Shown: piece after piece, positions 33,829-45,864 of the stretch
Layout: each line of letters begins with the position of its first letter
Numbering within the stretch: the stretch's first letter is position 1
Source: Megaleporinus macrocephalus
Taxonomy: Eukaryota > Chordata > Actinopteri > Characiformes > Anostomidae
Length of the DNA: 64,000 nt
Direction of reading: 5' to 3'
Assembly (NCBI GenBank): GCA_021613375.1
Contig: CM038704.1
Coordinates: 7,260,091 to 7,324,090 of the forward strand
Notes under the pieces: model-generated
What the model was told of the DNA's origin: nothing
The model's database searches: none
Seen by the model: the letters and a program-made list of their open reading frames with translations, nothing else
Made by a program: the position numbers and the translations under genes

Positions 33829-33990
33829 CATGTATTTGTGCTGCTGCCACCGTCAGGTGAAAGGAATAATTGCAACGTACCAGCGGGCCACCAGTAATGT
33901 ATTCTTGCGAGTGATGCCACGGGCCAATAAAAAAATCTATCTGCGGGCCAAATGTAGACCACGGGCCGGACTTTGGACAAACATAATCTA
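33829..33990. repeat. dispersed repeat fragment, GCGGGCC/CGGGCC-rich
   Basis: CAGCGGGCCACCAG, TGCGGGCCAAATGTAGACCA and CGGGCCGGACTTTGGACAAA resemble a widespread fish repeat with GGCCCG...TTTGGACA ends. A similar scrap (GGCCACGGGCCAACAGTTTG) is at 16262-16285. Confidence 0.5.
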
Positions 33991-34259
33991 TTGCATTGCT
34001 TTAAAAACCCTTTTTGTTTAGGGTCATTAAAGATTGTTACTGTCATTATTTTAAAGAACAGACATGGACCGAGAAACGTAAAGTATATATTCACTTAAAT
34101 ACCACAACGATGATATTTATTAATTAAATCTACTAAAAATATCTGATATTACTTGATACTTTTAGCTTAAAACAAGTTAGAAATGAGCTAAAAAGCAGTC
34201 TCGATATTAGTTATAATAATATTATTAAGTATTGTAAGATTAATAATAAGTAGAATTAG

Positions 34260-34395
34260 ATATTGAATTTCATGATGGATGGACCAGTAGAAATGCTTCA
34301 AAATAACTTTGGAAGATTTCTGGTTCCATTGACTTACATTGAAAGTAATGACAGTTTTTGTGCTCTCTTGAAAAGTTACTGTTTTTAAGAAACTC
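34260..34395 (-). mobile_element. GCTGTCCAATGAAAA MITE family, partial copy
   Basis: Reversed copy with GATGGACCAGTAGAAATGCT and CTGGTTCCATTGACTTACAT; the terminal repeat is absent. Confidence 0.7.
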
Positions 34396-34964
34396 AAACA
34401 AGAAATAGTGCAAACAAGAAAAACTACAGCATGTGCTTAAAGAATAAGATTAAAGGAGTAAAAATAAGTCTAGAATTAGTCCAGCAAGCTTAAAAGAAGG
34501 TGACTGATCGTATAACATTCTTAAAATGTTTAAAATTAGTAATATTAGAAAGTCTGACTGGATTTAAGTTGTTAAGTTACTCGCCAGGCTATGATTTTTT
34601 GCGGCGAGGCAGTTTGTGGAAAGCACAGCTGGCAGTGTTTGCTTTGTGTACGAGTGAATCCTTGTAAAACTCCACCATCTGCTGATGTTTCCTCCTAAAG
34701 AAGTGCTGAAAGTGCACAAGCGTGCAGGCCTGGTGACGAGCGGTGCACCGCGTTCTCTGCAGCACTGTCAAACCTCAGGCCATCAGCGGAGGCGGTGCTC
34801 GAAACCAAAAACCCACTGTTTGGCTGAACGCAGTGCCACCCAGAAGAAAGCTGTTCTACAGCAGGAAACAAATCAGCACAAGTACACAAGCAAACCAAAA
34901 TAATGGCGCCTAATCACGCTGGTCAACCCAAAAGTCACATAATGTGATTATGGAGTATTATTAT

Positions 34965-34965
<1 letters not shown>

Positions 34966-34996
<31 letters not shown>
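34966..34996. repeat. (CT)n microsatellite
   Basis: A run of about fifteen CT dinucleotides. Confidence 0.9.
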
Positions 34997-34999
<3 letters not shown>

Positions 35000-35690
35000 C
35001 TCTCCCTCTGCAACTCACTCGTTCGCGCTCGCTCTCCTTCTCCCGCACTGACCAGCCCATTGAAATGAATCTATTCACAAAGGCCACGGTGACATTTTGT
35101 GCAGAAAGAGACTCAGAAAGACCCGTCCTAATTACAGGCCTGTGCACAGCAGGCCAGCGCCACTTAAAACAGAGAAAAGCGGGGGGGAAATAAACCAGCA
35201 GCCAGCCTAAATGCCACTCGCGCTCCTTTTCTTCCAGCAGCCTGTGGAAAGATGGAGCGGCCTCTTGATACGCAGAGTGCTTCGTTTTGTTAGGGCAAAA
35301 AAAGTGGCTCTCCAAGCCGGTCAATACGGGGCAACCGCGGAGAAGCGGAGCTGGAGAAAAGGACAGTAACAGGAGGCTCAGGAACGGGAGGAGAGGTGGG
35401 GAAAAATTACAGGTGGTTGACCCCTCTCAGGGGGCCGGCGCTGGCGAGAGAGGTGTGTAGGCATTTATAACGCACGGACTGTTAAAACAGAGCAGCGTGC
35501 TCCGGCGCTCTGACAGGTCAGAGCATTTGGAGGCCTGAAGCTATTACCTGACCTCTGGAGAGGCGGCTGAGGCAAGATCATTAGGAGGTCTGAGCGGAGG
35601 AGGCGCGTTAATGCATCCACTTCTTGGAAAAACCTGAATTTTCCTTTCTTTTCTTTTTCACCAAACAGTTTGATGCAGCGTGTTTTTTCA
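35000..35690. other. non-repetitive intron, candidate regulatory sequence
   Basis: Balanced unique sequence between the (CT)n at 34966 and the CA/TACA array (for example GTCCTAATTACAGGCCTGTG). No exon seen. Confidence 0.22.
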
Positions 35691-35691
35691 G

Positions 35692-36310
35692 ACACATACA
35701 CAAACACACATACATACACACATACACACATACATACACACACATACATACATATACACACACATACATACACACATTTACACACACACACATACATACA
35801 CACATACATACACACACATACATACATATACACACACATACATACACACATACACACACACATTTACACACACATACATACATACATGCATACATACATA
35901 CACACATACATACACACACATACATACATACACACACACAAACATACACACACACATACATACACACAGTCCATACACACATTTACACACATACATACAT
36001 ACATGCATACATACATACACACACACATACATACACACACATACATGCATACATGCATACATACATACACACATACATACACACACACATACATACATAC
36101 ATGCATACATACACACGCATACATACATACACACACATACATGCATACATACATACACACATACATACACACACACATACATACATACATGCATACATAC
36201 ACACACACATACTCACATGCATACATGCATACATACATACACACATACATACACACACATGCATACATACATACATACACACACACATACATACATACAC
36301 ACACATGCAT

Positions 36311-36343
<33 letters not shown>

Positions 36344-36731
36344 TACATACATACACACACATACATGCATACATGCATACATACATACACACATACATAC
36401 ACACACACATACATACATACATGCATACATTCACACACATACATGCATACATGCATACATACACACACACATACACACATGCATACATGCATACATACAT
36501 ACACACATACATACACATACACACATACATACATGCATACATACATACACACATACATACACACACACATACACACATGCATACATACATATATACAGAC
36601 ATACATACATACATACATACATACATACACACAGTCCATACATACATACATACATATACACATACATACATACACACACATACATGCATACATACATACA
36701 AAAATACACACAGTCCTTACATACATACATA
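35692..36731. repeat. CA/TACA imperfect microsatellite, about 1.04 kb
   Basis: Alternating CACA and TACA tetramers with about twenty ATGCAT interruptions produce long spurious frames on both strands (Thr-His-Ile on plus, Cys-Val-Tyr on minus). On the transcribed minus strand the interruptions read TGCATG. The array starts about 780 nt downstream of the exon at 37507-37658 in transcript terms. Confidence 0.97.
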
Positions 36732-36912
36732 CGTCATACACAGTGAGCTGCATCATAGGCGAAAAATCTCTCTGATCCGGAAACCAGCTGGCGTTTGTTT
36801 CTTTTGGTTGCTTTTCTCATTAGGCCCATGGCGGCACAGCCAATCAGAATAAAGTTCTTTTACATATCACTTCAAAAAGCAGCACCTGATTCATTTTAGG
36901 GGTAAAAAGAAG

Positions 36913-36918
<6 letters not shown>

Positions 36919-36994
<76 letters not shown>
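36919..36994. repeat. (TA)n tract
   Basis: 76-base TA run, about 510 nt downstream of the exon at 37507-37658 in transcript terms. Confidence 0.95.
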
Positions 36995-36999
<5 letters not shown>

Positions 37000-37506
37000 G
37001 GTCAGAAGTCTCAGGACGCCCTTTTATTCCAGAAATGAGAGGGAAAATGACATATCTGAATATCCCGGCAAGTAATGGGTGACGGAGTCTATCTTTTGGT
37101 TTTACGGCACGTTCAGTGTTGTTGTTGTTGCAACTTTCTGTGTTGATAGCGTTTTAACCACAAGAGATATCGCAAATCAGATTGCATCATTTTCCGAGAC
37201 AATTCTGGGCTTCTTTGATCTGCTGCACGACCAACTTAACACTGGAAAATCGGCTCACTATCACATACTTACTAGTATTTTATATCTTGCCAAATATTAT
37301 GTTTTAAGTGAGTGGAAATAATTACCAGCAACATCTGGCATTAACGAATCAACTATTGAATTAGAACTGCATAGTTTTGGTTGGTGGACTATTCTCAGTC
37401 TGGCAGTGACACTGAGGTGTTAAACACTCTGCAGCACTGCTGTGTGTGATGCTCTATGGTGGTCCTGTGGTGGTCCTGACCAAGCTTATAAGCGGTGCAA
37501 CGTTAC

Positions 37507-37658
37507 CGAATCCATTGAGGTCCTGGTTGCTGGTGGAGAAAGGGTCGTCCTTGTGCAGGGTGCTGACTTTGCCGGTGCTTTTGTCCGCCGTGCCGACGGG
37601 ACCCATCTCTCTCTGAGTGCTGCTGCTGGCGGTCTCCTTCTGTTTCTTAGCCAGCTTC
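37507..37658 (-). CDS. ptprt: ptprt exon, cytoplasmic juxtamembrane linker
   Basis: This 152-nt exon starts with one base that closes the previous Leu codon, holds 50 full codons, and ends with one base of the next codon. It reads [13 protein letters not shown] at the start, TQREMGPVG in the middle, and ends NQDLNGF. The family pattern is KLAKKQKET followed by QREMGPV and a Ser-rich stretch ending in NGF, as in PTPRT. The donor is TTCG|GTAACG. The acceptor is TTTTTAAAG|GAAG; its pyrimidine tract is weak, so the start could be a few bases off, but phase and protein continuity support 37658. The segment is hydrophilic, rich in Ser, Thr and Lys, and joins the membrane helix to the first phosphatase domain. 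Longer open frames across this site on either strand are incidental. Confidence 0.92.
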
Positions 37659-37852
37659 CTTTAAAAACCACCCACAAGACAAGACGTTCACATAGCCAGT
37701 CCTTAACACAAAGAACAGAGAGATCACCAGCGTCTAGGAAAAGATCTGAAGCACTATCAATGTACACAATCTGTCCAAAAGCATCCATGCAGAGTGAATT
37801 CAGACACTTCAAGGTCATTGCTTGTGTAACCACAGCTTGTATGATCTCTACC

Positions 37853-38110
37853 CAACGGAATGGGACACTCTGGAGCAGCCAAACATAACCCTATAGTCAC
37901 TATGCTCAATGCCGTGTGGGCTAGAGGGGTATAAAGCCCACCAGTATTGGGCAGTGGAGCAACTGCATTCTTTGGAGTAAGGATGGAGCTCCATCCAGTC
38001 CCTTTGGTAATTGGAATTGTGGCGATCTAGAGCTGACCCTCCATCCTCAGCACCTGACCTCACTGATGCTCTTGTGAAAGCCTGAAGCAACCAAATCCTC
38101 ACAGCTATGT
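37853..38110 (+). mobile_element. Tc1-like non-autonomous remnant
   Basis: AATGGGACACTCTGGAGCAGC, GGGTATAAAGCCCACCAG, CAGTGGAGCAACTGCATTCT and CTGACCTCACTGATGCTCTTGT-like sequence follow the order seen in fish Tc1-like copies. It is shared with 45040-45240. No transposase frame remains. Confidence 0.65.
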
Positions 38111-38119
38111 TTTCAAAGA

Positions 38120-39845
38120 GGCTGCAGCTCAAGTCCCATTAATGCCCTTCATTTTAAAACAAACACTGGAGTCTTTTGGACAGACGGTGTATATTTTAGA
38201 TTGATGTCGTGCATGTTTACTGATCCGCAGGCCTCCGACTGTCGGCAGAGTTAAGACGATTTCCAGAACGATGTCTGGTTTTGATATTAACAAATCAGAT
38301 CTAGAAGTTTCGGCCGAGCCCGCTTTCATCACAGCACAAATCAATCAATCTGCATCTATACATTGTATAACACATGCTGAAATAAGAGCGTGCTGGTGAC
38401 AGCTTGACGGAGTGGCGATCTCAAACGAAGTGCTGAAAAATGAGCTACACTTCCGTTCGGAATAAAGGTTTGCTGCTGAGGTATCAGTCACGGCAGCGCC
38501 AGTGAGTCGACACACACCTCTGTGAGTTTAAGAGATGAATACAGACAGCAGTAGAAATAACACAGCATGCATTTGGAAAAGGAACAAAGCACAACAAACA
38601 CAGACATAAACACAAGGCAGCGCGGTTCACGGCTGGAGAGACAGAAGCGGGGATCGTTTGTAAACGTGTGTAATTGTTTTCTTTCTGTCCGGTTGCTGGT
38701 TGAACAATCTGCAGTGATGTATGAGGACTTCATCTCTAAAAGAACCAGGACTTTGGGTTCTGCAGAACTTTGCCAAGTAGAACAAAGCACAGGCCAGCCT
38801 AGTCATAGAAACATTTCATACATATTATAGCACTGACATGGAGTTAACTCTTTAATGCACGAGCTAAGCAAACCCTGTCTAAAGCAGAACATGACCCATA
38901 TTCAATATGGCTGCAACTATACTGTTATTCATTTCCTACTTTCTACCAGATCTTCACCGTGTAACTCGTCCCACAGTCTTGAAATATCAACACTCTTCCA
39001 ATTCCAGACTCCGATTGTGAGATTCGGGCTTGTATACAGCTTTTTAATCAAACTACAGATTTTTTCCGTCTTTTTTTTTTCCCATAGAGAATGAATAGGA
39101 TGGAAAATTGCACACCAATCTACTGAACTTCTGCTCAACCGACAGACACCATTTTACATACACTGATTTAGGGCAGACCCCCGAGCACAACTCTAGTGTT
39201 GGTTTGACTCGCACTCGCCTGTTTGTCTGTAACATTATGTAACATTATGATATAGTTTAAGCTACAGCCTCCAAAATGCATGTAATCACTCACAGCAGAT
39301 CCCCAAACACACTGACCCACACTCATCTACTTGTCGTTTATTCATCCATCATTCCTTGCACTGCTTAAGCTGCGCAACCAACCTTCAGGAAATGCACTTT
39401 TCTAGTTTCCTGTGTTATTGTATGTATTGCTGAGTGTCTCTTTGGTAGATCTATGGAAATCAGTTTATTTCATGATTTAAGTGTTCGTTAAAAATCTTGT
39501 TTTTGATCTTAAATCATGTTTTAATTCTTATTTATTTACTTGAACAAAAATAGTGTTTGTAAACATGTTCCTGACTGCAAATATGCACAAATGTCAACAG
39601 TTCCCATCAGATTCCATATTAAACACATAATGGTTCATTCTGTCCCATGTTCTGTCAGAAAGACAGAGAAAGAAAGTGTATAAAAATTTCAGTCCAGTCA
39701 TCACACTCGTTTAAACCTCAATTTTAAGCACAGCGTCCAGTTTAGTCTGGAGAGGTTACCTACAAAGTGCCGGCACTGAGAATCTGCGTGAGGGTATCTG
39801 AGAGGGTTTAGAAGACAACTTCACCAAATTTTCCAAATGTCTTTA
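38120..39845. other. unassigned intron, no feature seen
   Basis: Ordinary intron sequence. Frames of 60-100 codons on both strands show no family match or paired splice sites. Confidence 0.5.
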
Positions 39846-39849
39846 TAAA

Positions 39850-40612
39850 CAGAGAGAGAGAGTGAGTGAGAATGAAGGAGAGGAGGAATGAAAGAAGAAA
39901 GAAGGCAAAGCATATGCAGACGTAGATAGGGGAGAGAGGGAGAATGGAGAAGAGAATGAGAGAAGGAAAAAGAGAAAAAAGGAGGAAGAAAAAACAGAAG
40001 TCAATGGTAAGAGAGAGCGGAGAAGAGAAAGATGAAAAAGAAGGAGAAAGAGAGAAAGTAAAAATGATTATGAATACACCCAAGGACTTGTGTATGCATA
40101 AAGAGTGGAAAAAAGAGAAACAAAAGAAAGAAAGAAAGAAAGAGGCAGGGAGAGAAAGAAAAGTGAAAAAAGTCAAAGAAAAAAAAGAGGAAGCAAAATA
40201 GTGACAGGGAATGTGTGTGAGAAGAAAATGAAAGAAAAAAAAAAGAGAGAGACGGAAAGAGAGAAAAAACAGAAAATGAGTCAGGCAGAGAAAAACAGAC
40301 AGAGAGTGACAGAGCAAAAGAAAGATAAGAAGAAAAAAGAAAGATGGAGAGCAAGAAAGAAAAAAGAGAAAAAGAGGAGAGAATATACAGACTAAGAAAA
40401 TGAGACAGAGAGAGAGTAAAAAAAGAGATAAAGGTAAAAAAGTGAAAGAAAGAAAGAGAGAAAGCCAGTGAAAGAGAAAGTGTGTAAGAGACACAGAAAG
40501 AAAGAGAGGGAGAGAGAAAGCAGGACAAAGACAGAGAAGAAAACAGATAGAGACAGAAAAGACAGAGTTACAGAGTGAAAGAAAGACAGAAAGACAGAAA
40601 AGAAAGAAGCTT
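39850..40612 (+). repeat. polypurine block (GA/GAAA-rich)
   Basis: About 760 bases are almost pure A and G on the plus strand, with one short break near 40065-40100. The long Phe/Leu/Ser frames on the minus strand are a compositional effect. The mirror side is polypyrimidine in the ptprt transcript. Confidence 0.9.
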
Positions 40613-40790
40613 GGAAGCTTGGAAAGGGTTAAATAAACACACTGATGTATGTAAAAGCTCTACTGTATTAATACTGTTTGAATATTTAATAATAAAATGT
40701 TTTACTGAGTAAATAAACACTTCCAGTCTGTAAAAACAGATTTTTATATATAATAATGTCCACAAGCGTCCTAAAACTTTCAGTACTGTA
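40607..40790 (+). repeat. dispersed repeat (GTTTTGCTGAGTAAAT family), copy 2
   Basis: Starts AGCTTGGAAAGGGTTAAATA, includes TGTTTTACTGAGTAAATAAA and ends ATAATGTCCACAAGCGTCC. It links copies 1 and 3, which cover different parts. Confidence 0.75.
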
Positions 40791-40799
40791 ACATAAATA

Positions 40800-41625
40800 T
40801 AAGGACAGAGCTCTTTCTGCCTTTCTCCACCTTAAATAAACACTGGTCTTGTGGGGCTTCAGGCTCTTCAGGTGTGGAATACAGTGAACCCTGTGAACAC
40901 TGTATAGAATGTGTGCCTGTGCTGCTGTGTGCTGGGCTGTGGGGTAGCTTGTGCTGGTGGGCTGTGTACTGGCCGGGAGAGTTCTACGACTGCGCTGGGC
41001 TGCAGTTTAGTCACTGCCATGTTCAATAAAAGAGCATTTACTCAGAGCATCCACTGCACTACTCACGTCGCCTCCTGGTGAGCAAAACCGTCCCCAGAGA
41101 AAGAGTATGGTTTTCAGACGTTCTGTTGTGTTTAGTTCGTAAATAAAACGTGTATATTTTGGTTCTGTGAAGAACATTATTCATAGATAATACCTTTTTC
41201 ATGCAGGCAGGGTCTAATCGGCGTGACCCGCTCGCACATTAATACAAATATTCCGAAATGATTCCTCCCACGTCTAATAAAGATAGCGCTCCGGCTCTAA
41301 TATACATAATAATGGACGGAGTCTTAAATCTCCCACCAATCAGCTGGCAGCGCCGGTTCCCTCTGTAACCGCAATGTCACCGGGACCTTTTTCGCTACAA
41401 CACCTCTCCATGATAAAATCCACTCAGTGTGCAGTAATGGACCTCGTTTTGAGTGACAAATTCCCCACATATTGTAAGTGCTAATGAAGGAGAGATAATC
41501 CCAATTTAATGAATGTCAAAGCAGCACTTCATTAAATATGAGGTTATACTGCAGCGGGTCGGGACGACACCAACCATCAGACACCAGGTCCTCACTAATC
41601 ACACCTACTCCCATAATTACACTGT
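40800..41625. other. non-repetitive intron between purine blocks, candidate regulatory sequence
   Basis: CTAATATACATAATAATGGA, TCCCACCAATCAGCTGGCAG (CCAAT-like plus E-box) and CTTCATTAAATATGAGG lie in balanced unique sequence at 41210-41540. No exon seen. Confidence 0.28.
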
Positions 41626-41629
41626 ACTG

Positions 41630-41641
41630 AGAGACAGAGAG

Positions 41642-41691
<50 letters not shown>

Positions 41692-41775
41692 GAAGAGTGA
41701 AGAGACACAGGGAGAGAGATAGAGAGAGAGACAAAGAGAGAAAGAGAGAGAGAGAGAGAGAAAGAGAGAGGCAGG

Positions 41776-41854
<79 letters not shown>

Positions 41855-42550
41855 AAAGAGTAAAGAGACACAGGGAGAGAAAATAGGAAAGGAAGAGTGA
41901 GAGTGAGAAAATAGGGCAAAAGCTAGAGGGAGAAAAGTAAATGATGAAAGAGGAGGAGAGAGAGACAGATGCACAGACAGAGGAAAGACAGCAACAGAAA
42001 AGAAAGAAAGAAAAACAGAGCAAAAAAATTAAAAAGGGACAGAGAGAGAGAGATAGAGAGACATGGAGGGAGAGATAGAGAGAGATAGAGAGACACAGAG
42101 GGAGAGAGAGTGAGTGAGAAGGAAAAAGAGATAGTAAAGGGACAGTGAGAGAAAAAAACATGAGCAAAGTGAAAAGGGACACTGGGAGAAAGAAAAGGAA
42201 AGGGTGAGTGAGAAAAGAGTACAAAAGAGGAGAAGGGAAAGAGTAAGAAAGAGGAGGAGAGAGAGAAGGACACACAGACAGAGGAAAGACAGCAGAAAGC
42301 TAAGAAAGAAAGAAAAAAAGAAAGAAAAACAGAGTGAAAAAATAGAGAAAGAGACAGAGTCAGAAAGAAAAAGAGAAAGAAAAGACAAACAATGAGAGAG
42401 ATAAATGTAAGAGAGACTGACAAAGAAAGATAAAAGGTATACAGTGCGAGAGAGAAAAATAATGAAAGAGAGAGAAAAAGAAAAGGAGAGTGAAAAAACA
42501 AGATAAAGAACAAAAGATTGGAGAAGAGAGAAGAGTAAGAAAAGGGGTTA
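41630..42550 (+). repeat. polypurine block with (GA)n cores
   Basis: The block starts with nearly pure (GA)n (41652-41688 and 41780-41850) and continues as GA/GAAA-rich sequence. A segment is imperfectly duplicated: ACACAGGGAGAGAAAATAGG (41870 on) resembles ACACTGGGAGAAAGAAAAGG (42180 on), each followed by GTGAG-rich sequence and AGAGGAAAGACAGCA. Frames within it are compositional. Confidence 0.92.
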
Positions 42551-42671
42551 TTAATGTTCATTAATGAAGAGATCAGACGTATCAGCTGAAACTGATTAGA
42601 GCAGAGGAAGAGCTTCAGTCATTCAGTCATTCTACTCCTCATCCTCACATGTTGGACTGATTCCACTCCAC

Positions 42672-43516
42672 AGTACAGTGACTCACTATCACCTCTTCAG
42701 GTACAAAGTGGTACTACAGTGACTCACTATCATCTCTTCAGGTACAAAGTGGTACTACAGTGACTCACTATCACCTCTTCAGGTACAAAGTGGTACTACA
42801 GTGACTCACTATCATCTCTTCAGGTACAAAGTGGTACTACAGTGACTCACTATCATCTCTTCAGGTACAAAGTGGTACTACAGTGACTCACTATCACCTC
42901 TTCAGGTACAAAGTGGTACTACAGTGACTCACTATCACCTCTTCAGGTACAAAGTGGTACTACAGTGACTCACTATCACCTCTTCAGGTACAAAGTGGTA
43001 CTACAGTGACTCACTATCACCTCTTCAGGTACAAAGTGGTACTACAGTGACTCACTATCATCTCTTCAGGTACAAAGTGGTACTACAGTGACTCACTATC
43101 ACCTCTTCAGGTACAAAGTGGTACTACAGTGACTCACTATCATCTCTTCAGGTACAAAGTGGTACTACAGTGACTCACTATCATCTCTTCAGGTACAAAG
43201 TGGTACTACAGTGACTCACTATCATCTCTTCAGGTACAAAGTGGTACTACAGTGACTCACTATCACCTCTTCAGGTACCAAGTGGTATTATAGTGACTCA
43301 CTATCACCTCTTCAGGTACAAAGTGGTACTACAGTGACTCAATATCATCTCTTTAGGTACAAAGTGGTATTATAGTGACTCACTATCACCTCTTCAGGTA
43401 CAAAGTGGTACTACAGTGACTCAATATCATCTCTTTAGGTACAAAGTGGTACTACAGTGACTCACTATCACCTCTTCAGGTACAAAGTGGTATTACAGTG
43501 ACTCACTATTACCTCT
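42672..43516. repeat. 41-bp minisatellite, about 20 copies, each with TGACTCA
   Basis: The unit is CACCTCTTCAGGTACAAAGT, GGTACTACAGTGACTCACTA, T. The main variation is CACCTC versus CATCTC; a few right-hand copies have TATTATAG or CTTTAGG. Almost every copy keeps TGACTCA, the consensus AP-1 (TRE) site. The copies are very alike, suggesting recent expansion. Confidence 0.96.
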
Positions 43517-43682
43517 GCTAACTCTGCTAGTAGACATCATAACTGTTATTTCTTCACATTCTGGTAATAATTTTAGTTCATTCAGGAAATAAAATATAAA
43601 AGCAATATAAAATAACAAGACCTTAATAAACAACCAGAGTGTGTTAGTCTCAGTATTACTCTCTTACACTGTACAGCCTTGT

Positions 43683-43727
<45 letters not shown>
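43683..43727. repeat. (CT)n microsatellite
   Basis: A run of CT dinucleotides, briefly broken by TTTC, followed by CATACACACA. Confidence 0.9.
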
Positions 43728-43729
<2 letters not shown>

Positions 43730-44518
43730 CACACAAACACACCCCCTGCATCACTGATGGAGAGAATGAGAGATAATATGGTCCCAAGGAGGAGATATGT
43801 GGTGCAATAACGTCTTGTTTGTGTAAAATGAGGAATTTGGTTTGTTTGCAGGAGCGTCTTTAATAAACGCGCACTGACGAGGTAAATCTTAATTACATTA
43901 AGTCTATCTGCAGCTTCCCAGTGGAGCGAGATGAACACGTCTGAGTCTGAATGTCATCTGGTTTTTATGAGGCATTACCAAACTGACGGCTCCGAGCTGA
44001 GAAATTAATTTCAGTTGAGTAAACACGACTTTTTTAGGAGCAATAAACTAAAAAAAATCAACAATAACTGTAATGTGTGAATCTGCGTGAATAGTTCTGT
44101 AAATAAGGCAAAAACAAACACGCTGCCGAGTGTCAACCGTACTTATATACACCAGCGTTCATGTGTCATACAAGCATTTCTTCTTATTTTATATACAATA
44201 ATGACTGCTGGAATTAAATATTATAAACTATTTTCCAAACTGTTTTTTTATCCAATATTTCAGGGACTTTGTAAATATGAATTTCTTAAAAAACAAATAA
44301 CAAACAATAATCTGATCACTATATTAAAAACTGCATTTATTTTTTTGGTTTATTTGTTATTGTATTTTGTGGTGAGATTTGGAAATATGATGAATTCTTC
44401 ATATTAATATCATTATTAGAGCGTCATGTTCTACAGTTCTGATCATCATTCTGGACATTATCTGTCAAGATGTAGATATTTTATACATATCCATTTTATC
44501 CATTTATCTATATATACA

Positions 44519-44520
<2 letters not shown>

Positions 44521-44564
<44 letters not shown>
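44521..44564. repeat. (TA)n tract
   Basis: TA run followed by the short repeat GATGAATGTATATAT, present twice. Confidence 0.93.
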
Positions 44565-44566
<2 letters not shown>

Positions 44567-45039
44567 TGAATGTATATATATTATAAATGAATGTATATAT
44601 TGTAGGGGGACTACACTTTGTTTATTCTTGTTTACTGATGTTAATGTTGTTGTATGTGTATGTGTTGCCTGTGTCAGGAGGTGTGAGTTTGTGTTGAAGG
44701 TTGGTTACCGTTAGTGGTGGGTCCCCCTGTGAATTTGATACTCTACATGACTTTTTTTTTTTAATAAAATGAGCATTGCTTTAGAATCGTGGCCTTCCCT
44801 GCGTCTTATTCTACACTAAGGGTACAACAAAAATATTAATACACTTCGTTTTGATTTTTTATGAATAGTTTAATGTAATGTTTAGTTGCATACATGGGTT
44901 TATTTCATATTTAAACCTATTACCACAACTGTAAAGAGCCTCTACAATCAACCAATTCACTCCAAACCCACTCGGAATGACCTCTGCTTACGTCTCAATG
45001 ATTACATTATGCACATAATAGTTACAACCAGTGAAGTTC

Positions 45040-45860
45040 CCATTTAATGGGACTCTCTGGAGCAGCCACGCACAAGCTAGAGGGTTATAAAGCCCACCAG
45101 CATTGGGGTGTGAATCTCTATCCAATATATTCAGAGTGATCCAGAACTGACATCGCTACCTGAAGTCACTAATGCCCACCCTTGTGAATGCTGAATGCAA
45201 CCAAATCTTATATTTATATTTCAACATCTAGTGTAAAGCCTTCCCAGCAGCTTAGAAGTTATCACTGCAGTCATGGTTTCATTAATACTATTCATTTCAG
45301 AAGAAACGATGCTGTCTACAAACTTCTGGCCACTATAGTGTAGTTGGAACTCGCCCCAGCAAAACACAATGCCTAGAACATCAGAGCACCCAATCCAGAA
45401 TTGACTGCAGTAACTACTGCAGTATAGTGGCCAGAGGTTTGTAGACAGCAGCGTTTCTTCTGAAATGAATGGTATTAATGAGACCATGGCTGCAGTGATA
45501 ACTTCTACCCTGCTGTGAATCTCTATCCAATATCTTTGATATCTGATGAGTGGGAGTGATCCAGAACTGACATCACTACCTGAAGTCACTAATGCCCACC
45601 TTTGTGAATGCTGAACGCAACCAAATCTTATATTTATATTTCAACATCTAGTGTAAAGCCTTCCCAGCAGGGTAGAAGTTATCACTGCAGCCATGGTCTC
45701 ATTAATACCATTCATTTCAGAAGAAACGCTCCTGTCTACAAACCTCTGGCCACTATAGTGTAGCTGGAACTTGTCCCTAGCTTAACAGCAAAACACACTG
45801 CCTAGAACATCAGAGCACCCAATCCAGAAGTGGCTGCAGTAACTACTGCATTATTCCTGG
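45040..45860. mobile_element. rearranged Tc1-like non-autonomous element with direct and inverted copies
   Basis: A segment of about 320-340 bp is present twice in direct orientation (45110-45425 and 45516-45855; landmarks GATCCAGAACTGACATC, AAAGCCTTCCCAGCAG, TTCATTTCAGAAGAAACG, GGCCACTATAGTGTAG). Between them, 45418-45515, lies an inverted copy of its middle (GTGGCCAGAGGTTTGTAGAC ... ATGGCTGCAGTGATAACTTC). CTTCCCAGCAG-AGAAGTTAT and the ending CACTATAGTG point to a Tc1-type 3' region. Confidence 0.75.
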
Positions 45861-45864
45861 CTGT

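Noticed and set aside
35624..36852. Several 350-390-codon Thr/His/Ile frames
   Set aside because: They are translations of a CA/TACA microsatellite; three frames are open at once.
37442..37888. 148-codon plus-strand frame across the 152-nt ptprt exon
   Set aside because: It is the antisense shadow of the exon at 37507-37658.
39808..40528. Ser/Phe/Leu-rich minus-strand frames that look like membrane proteins
   Set aside because: They are reads of homopurine DNA from the opposite strand; hydrophobicity is purely compositional.
41516..42561. Leu/Ser/Phe-rich minus-strand frames of 100-226 codons
   Set aside because: Same compositional effect of (GA)n and polypurine sequence.
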